Shown here: positions 1-8,291 of the stretch, one piece after another
Layout: each line of letters opens with the position of its first letter
Position numbering within the stretch: the first letter of the stretch is position 1
Made by a program: the position numbers and the translations under genes
The notes under the pieces: model-generated
Told to the model about the DNA's origin: nothing
The model's database searches: none
Seen by the model: only the letters and a program-made list of their open reading frames with translations
Source of the DNA: Candidatus Rifleibacteriota bacterium
GTDB lineage: Bacteria; Muiribacteriota; Ozemobacteria; Ozemobacterales; Ozemobacteraceae
Assembly: GCA_015233155.1 (NCBI GenBank)
Contig: JADFYG010000008.1
Location: forward strand, 27,331-91,330
Direction: 5' to 3'
Length of the DNA stretch: 64,000 nt

Positions 1-869
1 TCAGGGGGTCTTATATAGGGAGGAGGCGAAGTCGGAGTAGGCCGAACACGAGTAGGAGCTGGAGTCGGAGTGGGCTCATCGGAAGGAACCGGAGTAGGCC
101 GTGGGAGGGGGGTGATAGCAGAAGTGGAAGTGGAAATCGGAGTGCGAGGCCCTCTTGGAGTTCGTGTGGGAGTAGGGGTAGGAGCAGTTGCGGAAGCAAC
201 ATTTCCCGCACCAGCAGACCCCAAATCAACGCTTAATGACTTGTAAGTCTCAGTCGCCGTCGTGCTGAAATAAAATGTGTTCAAGAGGTTCTTGGGCCTT
301 CTATCGTCATTGAAAACCTTCACCTGGAAAGGTCCGCCCGGCTTGCCGACAAACCATTCGGTATTTCCACTACGTACAGAAGCATTGCCCAAGATAATAG
401 CAGGGGGATTGACGCTGGCATCTGCCAAAGTTGCAACGTAGTCCGCTTTTGGAAGAATTGTGAGAGATACTTTGCATAGACCCGCAACAACCTTATTAGC
501 CGGGTCACCCAATTTATGAGAAGTAAACTTGATATTATCACCATCCATGAACGCGACATGGCATTCGACTGAGAAATTATTATTCCCTATAATTGTTCTC
601 TTGATTGAAAAATATTTTTCGCCTGACTCTACAGTCACTTGATATTCTCTGGAGGTAATGAAACTAGTATTTGCAACACCACTGCTATCTGTATATAAGA
701 CAGATTTTTCATTATTTGTAAGATCAGTAATCGTAACTTTGGCATTCACAAGAGGTTCCGCGTCCCCGATTGTCACTAGCATTTTAGCCGTCGCCGTATA
801 ATAGGCAAAAGCTGTATTGGTAACAAAAATTACCATAACAACAGCAAGCAAATAGTACCATCGTTTCAT
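1..869 (-). CDS. Secreted protein with Pro/Thr-rich tail, paralogue of 7553-8209 (3' end outside window)
   Basis: The reading frame is open from an ATG at 869 to the left edge, so the C-terminus is missing. The start is preceded by GAAGGG. Residues 1-23 form a signal peptide ending in AFA. Residues ~24-200 resemble the protein at 7553-8209 along their length; both carry ATAKMLVT, NAKVTI, TVESG and CHVAF. The first half looks like a carboxypeptidase-regulatory or transthyretin-like beta domain, which is a fold guess only. From about residue 220 the paralogue has no counterpart: this protein continues into a Pro/Thr/Arg-rich low-complexity tail with PTPTPTR-type units, typical of cell-wall-spanning or glycosylated linkers. 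It lies 64 nt after the EF-hand gene on the same strand, so the two are probably co-transcribed. Function unknown. Confidence 0.75.
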   Translation of the reverse strand, partial: MKRWYYLLAVVMVIFVTNTAFAYYTATAKMLVTIGDAEPLVNAKVTITDLTNNEKSVLYTDSSGVANTSFITSREYQVTVESGEKYFSIKRTIIGNNNFSVECHVAFMDGDNIKFTSHKLGDPANKVVAGLCKVSLTILPKADYVATLADASVNPPAIILGNASVRSGNTEWFVGKPGGPFQVKVFNDDRRPKNLLNTFYFSTTATETYKSLSVDLGSAGAGNVASATAPTPTPTRTPRGPRTPISTSTSAITPLPRPTPVPSDEPTPTPAPTRVRPTPTSPPPYIRPP

Positions 870-933
870 AATTTGTATTCCCTTCATTCAATTTTTATTT
901 CAATTTAACACGAATAAATTTGTCTTTTTCCGT

Positions 934-1845
934 CTACCATAATCCTCCTTCTTTTTCATCACTCTTCAATAAATTGAGAATATCAGAACCGTCAGTTTTT
1001 TCAGCAGTCGTCACCGACTGACTGCTGGAAGCAGGAATGAGAAATTTATCTGGAGCAGCTGGTTCAGGCATGAGATTTACTGATGAAACCGTTACAACAG
1101 GCTTAATCGTTGAAGTTCGGCTGGATGAATCTGGAATAGGGACTGAAGCATGCGCTGCTGGCTTTGCCTGCATTAACTCTATCGTTTCTTTCCCCAAAAT
1201 CTTTTCAGAAAAAGAAATTAATTCCTCGCGTGTCACTTTCCCATCGTTATTTTCATCTAATACAAACGCCATAAATTTCATTCTAGGAGTATTTTTATCG
1301 GTGGATGGATTCAGAAAAGCTTGTGAAATGTTTTTTATATTTCCTCTGAACAAAACGTTCTTTAGTACAGGTTCAGCTTTCACTCTTTCATCACTGCTGA
1401 TAACTTTATCGCCATTCGTGTCATACTTTGCAAAAAAATCATCAATAACCTTTGGAGATATTCGCCCATCGGTGAAAGCAGTTATTTCTTCACGGGTGAT
1501 TTTTCCATCCTGATTTGAATCCAGTTTTTGCCATGCTTCCTGAACTTTTTTTTCGACTATTTTTTTAATCAGCATCATGACGGCAACGCGAATTTCCTTG
1601 CGGGAAATCTTTTTATCCCCATCAATATCCAGGTTAACAAGCATTTGTCTTACAGCGGGATCCTTGACATTTGGCACCTCACCCTCATCCAATACTCCGT
1701 TTTTATTAGCGTCAAGTTTATCGAAATTCGCGATAAGCGAGGCAAAGGGAGCAAAAACCTGCTGATTAGAAACAGGTTCGCCCAAGGCGACAAGAGAAAT
1801 CAATGTGAAGATTATAAATAAACAATATTTTTTATCACGACTCAT
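934..1845 (-). CDS. Secreted EF-hand calcium-binding protein
   Basis: 303 residues. An N-terminal hydrophobic segment (about residues 6-22) is a signal peptide. Five canonical 12-residue EF-hand loops can be read, each with Asp at position 1 and Glu at position 12: residues 45-56, 73-84, 109-120, 142-153 and 197-208 (for example DSNQDGKITREE). The last ~90 residues are Ser/Pro-rich and probably disordered. EF-hand loops of this type bind calcium; an extracytoplasmic Ca2+-responsive or Ca2+-stabilised role is inferred. The ATG is preceded by a G-rich Shine-Dalgarno-like stretch. It sits between the sigma/anti-sigma group and the Pro/Thr-tailed secreted protein on the same strand, but is separated from the former by a 289-nt gap full of palindromes, so co-transcription with sigma is uncertain. 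Confidence 0.85.
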   Translation of the reverse strand: MSRDKKYCLFIIFTLISLVALGEPVSNQQVFAPFASLIANFDKLDANKNGVLDEGEVPNVKDPAVRQMLVNLDIDGDKKISRKEIRVAVMMLIKKIVEKKVQEAWQKLDSNQDGKITREEITAFTDGRISPKVIDDFFAKYDTNGDKVISSDERVKAEPVLKNVLFRGNIKNISQAFLNPSTDKNTPRMKFMAFVLDENNDGKVTREELISFSEKILGKETIELMQAKPAAHASVPIPDSSSRTSTIKPVVTVSSVNLMPEPAAPDKFLIPASSSQSVTTAEKTDGSDILNLLKSDEKEGGLW

Positions 1846-1867
1846 GACATCCCCCGATCAGACAAAA

Positions 1868-1990
1868 ATTGGGGGCGAGGTATGCCTCGCCTGCAAGTGG
1901 GCGATTCATGATCGCCAATAACGGGCAAATTATATAAAGTCGCATTGAATTTCATTTTTTCAGCCACGGCGCGCCGTGTCCCTACGCCGA
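1868..1990. repeat. Cluster of three small palindromic elements in intergenic DNA
   Basis: Three short inverted repeats follow one another: GGCGAGG/CCTCGCC around 1873-1890, GGCGAT/ATCGCC around 1899-1916, and CACGGCGCGCCGTG followed by TCCCTACG around 1967-1988. They resemble the dispersed hairpin elements flanked by a GTAGGG-type motif that occur elsewhere in this window. The 289-nt gap between 1846 and 2134 holds little else. A minus-strand reading frame through it mostly translates the repeats and is not credible as a gene. Confidence 0.6.
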
Positions 1991-2134
1991 AATAATTGAC
2001 GTCATATGAACAAATTTCAATCCATCTTTGCATTATTCGCCCCTGCCACAATATTTTACCGTAATTCCAGATCACTCGACCACTTCACAAGCGAACACAA
2101 TTATATACTCCTGCTCCCCCCACCTCCTTAAATT

Positions 2135-2656
2135 TTAAAATCCATCTGTCGTAGACCTGATTGGATAACTTGCAACCGGAGTGGAATCATCCAGGTTACC
2201 GCAGGCATTTTCCAGAAATTGCGTGGTCTCGCCGAGTTTTCCACCTGAAAGTGTATTTAATTCAGCAATATTTTTTTTGTGACCATCGATAATATAAGGA
2301 ATCTTCAGCTTCAACGACTGAATCTTTGGAATTCTGGGGTCACTGCCTGATAGCCGCTTTTCGAAGCTGATAGCAATTTTTCTAAGAGTTCTTATCTGAT
2401 TTCGGGCGGAGCGATAACGCGATATGATGCGCTCGTTATCAACCGGACGACCTTGTTTCAGACGAAAAATAGTCTCCCTCTCCTCTTCAAGAATGGAGGC
2501 TCCGAGGGCTATGACTCTCTGATATATCTTGAGCACGTAACCTCCGGGATCAAAAGTATCGCTTGCAGCAGCCTGGGTCGGCAATGCCGGGGTCCATATC
2601 CAGATTAACAAAAGAAAAAAAAGTGTATGCCATCGAAAACATTTCTTAAAATCCAT
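2135..2656 (-). CDS. Small exported protein of the ECF sigma operon
   Basis: 173 residues, not recognised as a known family. Residues ~1-30 form a signal peptide (hydrophobic LFFLLLIWIW core, cleavage near TQAAA). The mature part is rich in charged residues and predicted helical, with basic and acidic stretches around residues 55-110; it contains one Cys near the C-terminus. Its ATG overlaps the end of the anti-sigma gene by 11 nt, exactly as that gene overlaps sigma, so the three form one translationally coupled operon. Position suggests a periplasmic partner or effector of the anti-sigma factor, which is inference. Confidence 0.7.
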   Translation of the reverse strand: MDFKKCFRWHTLFFLLLIWIWTPALPTQAAASDTFDPGGYVLKIYQRVIALGASILEEERETIFRLKQGRPVDNERIISRYRSARNQIRTLRKIAISFEKRLSGSDPRIPKIQSLKLKIPYIIDGHKKNIAELNTLSGGKLGETTQFLENACGNLDDSTPVASYPIRSTTDGF

Positions 2657-3665
2657 CGTCTACCCGTCCGGCGTCTGTCGCCACTGAATTTGAACCATAA
2701 GATTGGCTCGCTGAAACTGCTTTCACGGATGTCGTTGCCACGATATTTCTGTCGGTCAAGCCCGATGTGGCTTCACGGGTTTCGGAAGCCGCAGACATTT
2801 TCACAACTGCGTCAAGCGGCGAGCAGGAAAGCGCAACGATGGTTTCCGAAAACCTCAATCCTGTCTTAACATTGAGAATTCCGTTTTTCCCGCTTGTCAG
2901 ATGTGACCATGTAATACTTCCATTTTCGACCCAAACCTGATCTTCATCGGGTCTATTCACAATGTGGAGAACCGTTCCACGAATTCCCAAAATCGCCATG
3001 GGCATTTGAACTCTCAAAACACTATGCAACTTGTTGAAAGAATACACGGCACTCCCCTCGATCAGCGCAAGAGTATTTTCCTGGATGGCAAACCGGGAGC
3101 GCCCCTTGATTTGAATCTCTGAAGCGTCTGCAAACCGAATCATACAGGAATCATCTCGGCCTACTTCTATTTTTGCCCCCGATGGAACCGGAAAATCACG
3201 AACATTCAGTCTGGCCACATCCTCAGCAGCGCTTTTAAATATCAGCTTACTTCCCGAAACATAAGCAATAACGTCTGGAGACGGCCTTGGAGTCTGAGGC
3301 ACCGAAGCCGGGACCGCCCTGGGAATTTCTCCGTCATTTGCTACTTTCTGGTGGCTTACAACTACTGCAAGAGCAATGCAGAACGCTATTATTGCAAGAA
3401 TGATTGGAATGATTTTATTCGATCTCGAAAACGGAGAGGTTTGTACATCACCAAGCCGCTTGAAAAGCCTCTCATTGAAAGCCGTCAACTGCTCCGAGCC
3501 CGGACAAATCTGACCATAGGCCTGCTTAATCTTATTTTGAGAAGCGCAAACCGCCTGACACTTCAAACAAGTTTGACAATGCTCGTGAAAGGTCTTTCGC
3601 TCTTCCTGAGAGACGAAATTATCGCCCCCGTCATCGAGAAGTTCATTGCATCTTTTACAGTCCAT
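2646..3665 (-). CDS. Anti-sigma factor with zinc finger, one membrane helix and FecR-like domain
   Basis: 339 residues. The N-terminus has an anti-sigma zinc-finger pattern: a CxxC at residues 3-6, then HCQTCLKC, which fits Hx3Cx2C of the zf-HC2 family. A single membrane helix lies near residues 85-105 (IIPIILAIIAFCIALAVVV). The outside part (about 150-270) reads as a FecR domain, with the characteristic LRVQMP..LGIRGT segment. The expected arrangement is a cytoplasmic finger holding sigma and a periplasmic FecR domain sensing a signal. Its start overlaps the sigma gene by 11 nt. Unlike classical FecR systems, no TonB-dependent receptor is nearby; the neighbours are secreted and pilin-like proteins. 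Confidence 0.85.
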   Translation of the reverse strand: MDCKRCNELLDDGGDNFVSQEERKTFHEHCQTCLKCQAVCASQNKIKQAYGQICPGSEQLTAFNERLFKRLGDVQTSPFSRSNKIIPIILAIIAFCIALAVVVSHQKVANDGEIPRAVPASVPQTPRPSPDVIAYVSGSKLIFKSAAEDVARLNVRDFPVPSGAKIEVGRDDSCMIRFADASEIQIKGRSRFAIQENTLALIEGSAVYSFNKLHSVLRVQMPMAILGIRGTVLHIVNRPDEDQVWVENGSITWSHLTSGKNGILNVKTGLRFSETIVALSCSPLDAVVKMSAASETREATSGLTDRNIVATTSVKAVSASQSYGSNSVATDAGRVDDGF

Positions 3666-4194
3666 GTTTTACAACCTCTTCCCGAGCCACTTTCAGGCAA
3701 TTGGAAAAAATATTGCGAAGAGTTCCTCTGGCCAAGCCGGTAATATCGGCTATCTCCTGATAATCCAGATTCTCCACTAATCGTAGTGTCATTACCTGAT
3801 GTTCCAATGCGGAGAGTTTATTTAGAAAATCCCAGTCGCCCGAGGGGAATGGAGATGTTGGATCTCGAAGGATATCTTCATCAGGAAGAGAAACTTCCAT
3901 CTTTTTAGATCTCCCCGATCTTAGAATATCCATGCAATGGTTATTGGTAATTGCAAACAACCAGACACTCACCTTGCTCCCCCTGATGAGATGCATGTTT
4001 TTATAGGCTTTCCAGAAAATCTCCTGTGCGGCATCTTCCGCAGCCTCATTTGAATTGAGAAGTATTCGTGCATTACGAATGATTTTTCCCGAATACTGAA
4101 TGACTACTTCTCTAAAGGCCGTTTCATCCCGCCTTTTCAATCTCTCTATAAGGAGAGATTCGATTTCCGACTTAGAAAGAACTGGGTTATCCAT
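3655..4194 (-). CDS. ECF-type RNA polymerase sigma factor
   Basis: 179 residues, normal for an ECF (group 4) sigma-70. Region 2 is seen at about residues 23-90 (DAAQEIFWKAYKN; ITNNHCMDILRS) and region 4 at about 120-175 (LEHQVMTLRLVENLDYQEIA, then a helix-turn-helix). There is no region 3. The ATG follows TAAGGATAATAACCCC. It heads a coupled operon with its anti-sigma factor. A candidate ECF promoter lies ~32 nt upstream (4224-4282), suggesting autoregulation. The same sequence occurs upstream of the secreted protein at 7553-8209, a likely second target. Confidence 0.92.
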   Translation of the reverse strand: MDNPVLSKSEIESLLIERLKRRDETAFREVVIQYSGKIIRNARILLNSNEAAEDAAQEIFWKAYKNMHLIRGSKVSVWLFAITNNHCMDILRSGRSKKMEVSLPDEDILRDPTSPFPSGDWDFLNKLSALEHQVMTLRLVENLDYQEIADITGLARGTLRNIFSNCLKVAREEVVKHGL

Positions 4195-4223
4195 GGGGTT
4201 ATTATCCTTATGGCCTTACAATT

Positions 4224-4282
4224 ATATAGACGATAGTTTCGGGCAAGTTGTCACGAACTATTTTTCGTCAATCACGCACATA
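4224..4282 (-). promoter_or_regulatory. Candidate ECF sigma promoter, copy 1 (before the sigma gene)
   Basis: On the minus strand TGACA (within 4249-4253) is followed after 16 nt by CGTC/CGTCTA (4227-4232), the spacing expected of ECF promoters. A similar ~58-bp sequence recurs at 8502-8558, with GTTCGTGACAACTTGCC and CGTCTATAT identical and the same spacing. The -10 lies ~32 nt before the sigma ATG. The upstream half overlaps the 3' end of the pilin gene at 4268-4906. Confidence 0.6.
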
Positions 4283-4906
4283 CCAAATCGACTGAAGTTG
4301 TCTGTTCAAGCGTTGTGGAAAAACTCTAAAAACGTATTTCTGTTTTACCGGAATTTTACCAGTACCCTTCCCTTCCAGGGTCATAAAAATTTTTATCCAG
4401 ACTCGAACCGCCTTGATCGGTTTTGCCGGGAAAGGCGGATCGGGAGTCTCTTTTTCCGGGTCGCAAGGATAACTGCGAATAACATTGTCATCTCCAAGGA
4501 TTTGCAGAGCCGCGAAAAAATAAGTGATCAGACCTTTCGCTAATGGAATATCCTGACCCTCATTCTGTCGTCGAATGACTTTATTCTGAGATTCAAATAT
4601 ATATTGCATAAAGCTGGAAGAGTTCTTCCCGGCCACGGAAAATCTCAAAACCTCATCCTTGAAGCTGATAGCACTTTTTGCCACCAAAAAAGAATCAGTC
4701 GCCTTTCCCGATGCAATACATTGCTCAAAATCTTTCCGCAGAATGGAAATCAAATTCGATGCTTCGACTGTACACATGACTGATTCTTCCTGATGGACAT
4801 ATTGTCGGCCGGAAGACATCAATAGATTGGTCACACTGTAAATTAGCAGCGTCAGTATAAGTAGCGCGATTGAAACTTCAACAATCGTAAAAGCCCGACG
4901 GGTCAT
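4268..4906 (-). CDS. Prepilin-like protein (minor pilin, PilW/GspJ type)
   Basis: 212 residues from the preferred ATG at 4906; an in-frame start at 4963 would add 19 residues. The N-terminus is a type III (prepilin) signal: MTRRAFTIVEVS followed by a ~20-residue hydrophobic helix, with Glu at position 5 of the mature protein if cleaved before Phe. The ATG overlaps the stop of the preceding gene as ATGA, supporting this start and translational coupling. The rest is a predicted beta-rich globular part. It is last in a three-gene minor-pilin operon (7463 to 4268). PilW/GspJ is suggested by size and order, not by a specific motif. Confidence 0.75.
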   Translation of the reverse strand: MTRRAFTIVEVSIALLILTLLIYSVTNLLMSSGRQYVHQEESVMCTVEASNLISILRKDFEQCIASGKATDSFLVAKSAISFKDEVLRFSVAGKNSSSFMQYIFESQNKVIRRQNEGQDIPLAKGLITYFFAALQILGDDNVIRSYPCDPEKETPDPPFPAKPIKAVRVWIKIFMTLEGKGTGKIPVKQKYVFRVFPQRLNRQLQSIWYVRD

Positions 4907-5328
4907 GGAGTCCACTCCAAAATTGATTGAAAAGACTGTTGGTGGCGAGGATTTGTTCCCCATTCAATTTTAGCTTTGATCAGTTTCATCCGGGGAGAAA
5001 CAGTTTCAATTGTCAAAAAACGAACATAACCGTCTGGTAGCTCACTCAGGATCAATTTTGTTGCAATCTTGTTCTCATACAACTGTGATCCATTGTCAGA
5101 GTTCTTTAAAGGATATTCATTCATGACCGGAATGGCATCAAACGGCATGCATGAGATCTGGTCAATCAGTTCGGCGGACAGACTGAACGCCTTGATTTCA
5201 TCCTGCGTTACATGAACGGTTTGATTACTCCGACTAATCAATTCGAAAACAGGGAGAAGACAGAAACCGAATATAAGAATGGAAACCATGATTTCGACCA
5301 TTGAAACACCACAATCAGTCCGTTTCAT
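4903..5328 (-). CDS. Prepilin-like protein (minor pilin, PilV/GspI type)
   Basis: 141 residues. The N-terminus MKRTDCGVSMVEIMVSILIFGF is a short prepilin leader followed by the hydrophobic pilin helix, with the conserved Glu five residues after the expected peptidase site. The small size and the position between a long PilX/GspK-like and a PilW/GspJ-like gene match the PilV/GspI slot of minor-pilin operons. Start and stop both overlap the neighbouring genes by 4 nt (ATGA), so the operon is tightly coupled. The assignment to a particular minor pilin is inferred from order. Confidence 0.75.
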   Translation of the reverse strand: MKRTDCGVSMVEIMVSILIFGFCLLPVFELISRSNQTVHVTQDEIKAFSLSAELIDQISCMPFDAIPVMNEYPLKNSDNGSQLYENKIATKLILSELPDGYVRFLTIETVSPRMKLIKAKIEWGTNPRHQQSFQSILEWTP

Positions 5329-7463
5329 CAGTTTCTTTCAACTCTTGTAGCGAAATCTGAGATGAAACCCCGATAATATATTCCCCAGAGCGAACCACTC
5401 GGATCGGCCTGGGTACCATAATCGATTCTCCCGCCGGCCGGAAATGTTTCCGGGGGAAAGTTCCGGACAGCCAATCCTCCGAGAAGATCAAGGCCTCGAC
5501 TGGGAGTCAAATTGATTATCTTTCCTCTCAAGGCTACAAAAATGGCTTTCATTGTACTGCCCTGTGAAAGGTCCAGTTCAATATTTCCGTTCAATGCCAC
5601 AAAAACCGGGATCTGGTCCGGATCAACGCCTTTCTGAAGTCCGGATATCCGCCAGTTGCCATTCTCCAGAATCATTATTCCGGCTTTTTCGATAACTGTT
5701 TTGACAGGAAATTCACTTGTCTCTTTCTGTGATCCAATTATAGACACAACAGAATCAAGAAACAGCTTTCCGTCTTTTTGAAAACGATTCAAAAAAGTCT
5801 GAATATCCGGGACCCTGTAAACTGCCTTGGATACAAGGAAATCATCGGGAAGATCTTCAAGTTTCCCCCCATCGAAAAATGGTTTTGTTCTATTCATACT
5901 CTGATTGAATGGCAAGGTAAATGTTCGTTGTATGCTTGCTGAGCCACCGTCTCCAGAAGTGGATTCACCAAAAATACTCTTAGTCGGTTCATACACTTCC
6001 TCCGGCCTGAAATACAGGAAGTCATGACTTCTCAAATACGGCTCGTCTACCAGCCTGCACATTTTTGATTTATAAACTCCGTCATCGCCAAAAAGCGTTT
6101 TATAAGTGACTTCGTTGGAATCAATTGCAATAGGAGTTTCCGGTGGAATATCTCCAACGTTGCTTGGCATTACTGAAGACGGAATAGAAGGTAATTGCGC
6201 AATCGTTTTATTTGTCTGACGTATATAAGTCAGTACAGCGTCACGAACATCATTGCCCGTGGCCTCTATAAGTACTCCCGAATATTCCGCAAAACGTCTT
6301 CTTACATCGCCTATCACCAGCGTTGGAGAGGGATTTGATCTGGGTCCAAAAAGATGGAGGATTGATGAACACATTTTCGGATTGAAAACATTTGATGGAC
6401 CAGGTAAATCTACCGCCAGGCGGTCATCAAGATTCATATTCTGATTATCAGCATCAGAAGTGAAAAAGCCCTGGACAACATATTTCAAAATATACGCAAA
6501 ACTCGAATCAAACGGTGCTCCTTTATTCAGGCTCTGAGGATGACGTATACTGTAATCCGGAGGGTGAGTAAAATATGGAGGAGGACAGGAATCAAAATAT
6601 CCCGGAATAGATGGAGTCATACTCAGATTATAAAAATGAAAATTCTCACCGTACATTTCATCGTTCCCTCCGGTGAGATTCAATACAAGAGGACCACCAC
6701 CAAGAAAAATGTATCCTCGTTTCCTGTAACTTTCAGGGTCTTCCTTTTCCTGGGAGCCTTCGTCAAGCTCTCCACCATTTTTGAATACTATCGGAAGAAT
6801 TCTATCAGCTGGAGGAACCCGATCATCCGGCCAACCATTGATATTGTTTCCGTAGCGATTATAGCCATACGCATCCCGGCCTACATCCTTCACGAATATC
6901 GTAAACTTTCCCAGGATACCAGGCATCAGATGAACGATCCGAAACTCCCTCGCTTCCTTGAGATGGCTCTCTGCCGGACCCGCCACGGCATATGCTTCAA
7001 TCAGGAGTGAACAAACTCTTTCGGCGGGATCATATCCGCCAGTTTTCAATCCAAGGTTAACAGAATCAAGTGGAGAAATGCTTTCGATCCTGGCAGTTAC
7101 CGAAACACTGGAATCTTTTACTGCATCCGTCAAACGACTCAACGGCGTTGAATCTATGTTTATAACTGTACCAGTTGCCAGGTTTTCGGCAAGCATGGTC
7201 TTGAAAATGGCCGATGTAGGGCTTTCCAAACCCTCCTGGATGCGTCCGACGGCGCAACTGATGGCGGATCGCGCCAACAGGTATGAATTATAGGAATCAG
7301 TTACCCTGCGAAATTTCCGAAGGCTTTCCAGTGCCATAAAATGTGAGGAAAAAGCAAGTATGGAAACTACCAGCAGACAACACAAAACAATGTAAATCGA
7401 AATCCCTCTGCGGTTCAAGTCAGCAAAACTCTCCTGCGATAATTCCGAGATGGTCGAAATCAT
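5328..7463 (-). CDS. Large PilX/GspK-like membrane-anchored pilus component
   Basis: 711 residues. One N-terminal hydrophobic helix (about residues 20-45, GISIYIVLCCLLVVSILAFS) follows a short basic stretch. Next comes a helical region with a SYLLARSAISCAVGR segment, typical of PilX/GspK-type proteins whose N-terminus mimics a pilin. The long remainder is a predicted beta-rich extracytoplasmic part with no motif I recognise. GspK is usually ~300 and PilX ~200 residues, so this is a strongly expanded version. It is first in the minor-pilin operon. A strong terminator separates it from the upstream secreted-protein gene. Likely role: tip or initiation complex of the pilus or pseudopilus, by inference. 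Confidence 0.65.
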   Translation of the reverse strand: MISTISELSQESFADLNRRGISIYIVLCCLLVVSILAFSSHFMALESLRKFRRVTDSYNSYLLARSAISCAVGRIQEGLESPTSAIFKTMLAENLATGTVINIDSTPLSRLTDAVKDSSVSVTARIESISPLDSVNLGLKTGGYDPAERVCSLLIEAYAVAGPAESHLKEAREFRIVHLMPGILGKFTIFVKDVGRDAYGYNRYGNNINGWPDDRVPPADRILPIVFKNGGELDEGSQEKEDPESYRKRGYIFLGGGPLVLNLTGGNDEMYGENFHFYNLSMTPSIPGYFDSCPPPYFTHPPDYSIRHPQSLNKGAPFDSSFAYILKYVVQGFFTSDADNQNMNLDDRLAVDLPGPSNVFNPKMCSSILHLFGPRSNPSPTLVIGDVRRRFAEYSGVLIEATGNDVRDAVLTYIRQTNKTIAQLPSIPSSVMPSNVGDIPPETPIAIDSNEVTYKTLFGDDGVYKSKMCRLVDEPYLRSHDFLYFRPEEVYEPTKSIFGESTSGDGGSASIQRTFTLPFNQSMNRTKPFFDGGKLEDLPDDFLVSKAVYRVPDIQTFLNRFQKDGKLFLDSVVSIIGSQKETSEFPVKTVIEKAGIMILENGNWRISGLQKGVDPDQIPVFVALNGNIELDLSQGSTMKAIFVALRGKIINLTPSRGLDLLGGLAVRNFPPETFPAGGRIDYGTQADPSGSLWGIYYRGFISDFATRVERN

Positions 7464-7480
7464 TATAATCTAAAGTTCCG

Positions 7481-7533
7481 AAAAAATAACCCCTTCCTGC
7501 TTTTAGAAATTTATCCAAAAGCAGGAAGGGGTT
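7481..7533 (-). terminator. Strong intrinsic terminator after the secreted-protein gene
   Basis: A perfect 17-bp stem, 7488-7504 with 7517-7533, closes a 12-nt loop. Read on the minus strand it is followed by ATTTTTT. It lies 20 nt after the stop of the gene at 7553-8209 and before the minor-pilin operon. Confidence 0.9.
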
Positions 7534-7552
7534 TCCGGAAGAATTTCTTGTT

Positions 7553-8209
7553 CTACATTCCGCCGTCAGTGGTTTTGGAACCGTGCGCACAATTTACTGT
7601 CAGCTTCTTCAAAGTATCTTTTCCCGTCACTTCGAAGTTAAGCGTGCCCACGAGAAGCTTGCTCTTGTCATATACTTTCAACTGCCATGTAGAAGCCCAA
7701 CCCCACCATTCGGCAGTCCCGCCGACCGTTGGATAATCCTTCAGCCAGATGGCATTTGGTGTACAGCCCGTCTGAACCAGCTGAATGGTGTAATCCGCAG
7801 CCGGAAGAATGTTGAGCATCAGTTTGCAGAACACCGAACTACCTGACTTGGTGGCTGTAAACGTGACATTGTCGTTGTCCTGGAAAGCAACATGACAATC
7901 CACCGTGTAATTGTTCGTTCCGATGATCGCTTTATTGATGGAGAAAAACTTATCGCCTGATTCTACAGTTATATTATAAGACTTGCTGGTGCGAAGAATA
8001 GCCCAGGCAACGCCATTACTGTTGGTATAGAGGTTGGACACTTCGTTGCTTGAAGTATCTTTAATAGTTACTTTAGCATTTGCGAGAGGGGTGTTCTGAC
8101 CAGTCGTTACAAGCATCTTCGCCGTAGCCAAAAAATAGGTGGCGGCAAAAGCCGAATTGGAAACAAAAAGTAACAGAGCAACAGCCAACACAGAAAAACA
8201 TCGTTTCAT
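7553..8209 (-). CDS. Secreted protein, paralogue of the left-edge gene
   Basis: 218 residues. The signal peptide ends near SNSAFA (residues 1-22). The mature protein shares long stretches with the protein at 1-869 (ATAKMLVTTG, NAKVTIKD, TVESGDKFFSI, CHVAF) and is probably built of two beta-sandwich-like domains. It ends without the Pro/Thr tail of its paralogue. The ATG is preceded by AAAGGAG. A copy of the candidate ECF promoter lies at 8502-8558, about 295 nt upstream, leaving a long leader. A strong terminator follows. Function unknown; abundant surface or matrix protein is one possibility. Confidence 0.8.
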   Translation of the reverse strand: MKRCFSVLAVALLLFVSNSAFAATYFLATAKMLVTTGQNTPLANAKVTIKDTSSNEVSNLYTNSNGVAWAILRTSKSYNITVESGDKFFSINKAIIGTNNYTVDCHVAFQDNDNVTFTATKSGSSVFCKLMLNILPAADYTIQLVQTGCTPNAIWLKDYPTVGGTAEWWGWASTWQLKVYDKSKLLVGTLNFEVTGKDTLKKLTVNCAHGSKTTDGGM

Positions 8210-8291
8210 AATGCATACTCCTTTTATTATTTATTCTTTATATAAAAGCGCATTGAACCTTATTGCAGGTGCAGGCCATCATCCCCCCGCA

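Noticed and set aside
1842-2075. Minus-strand frame of 77 codons overlapping the EF-hand start
   Set aside because: It mostly translates palindromic repeats, has a poor ribosome site and no recognisable protein features.
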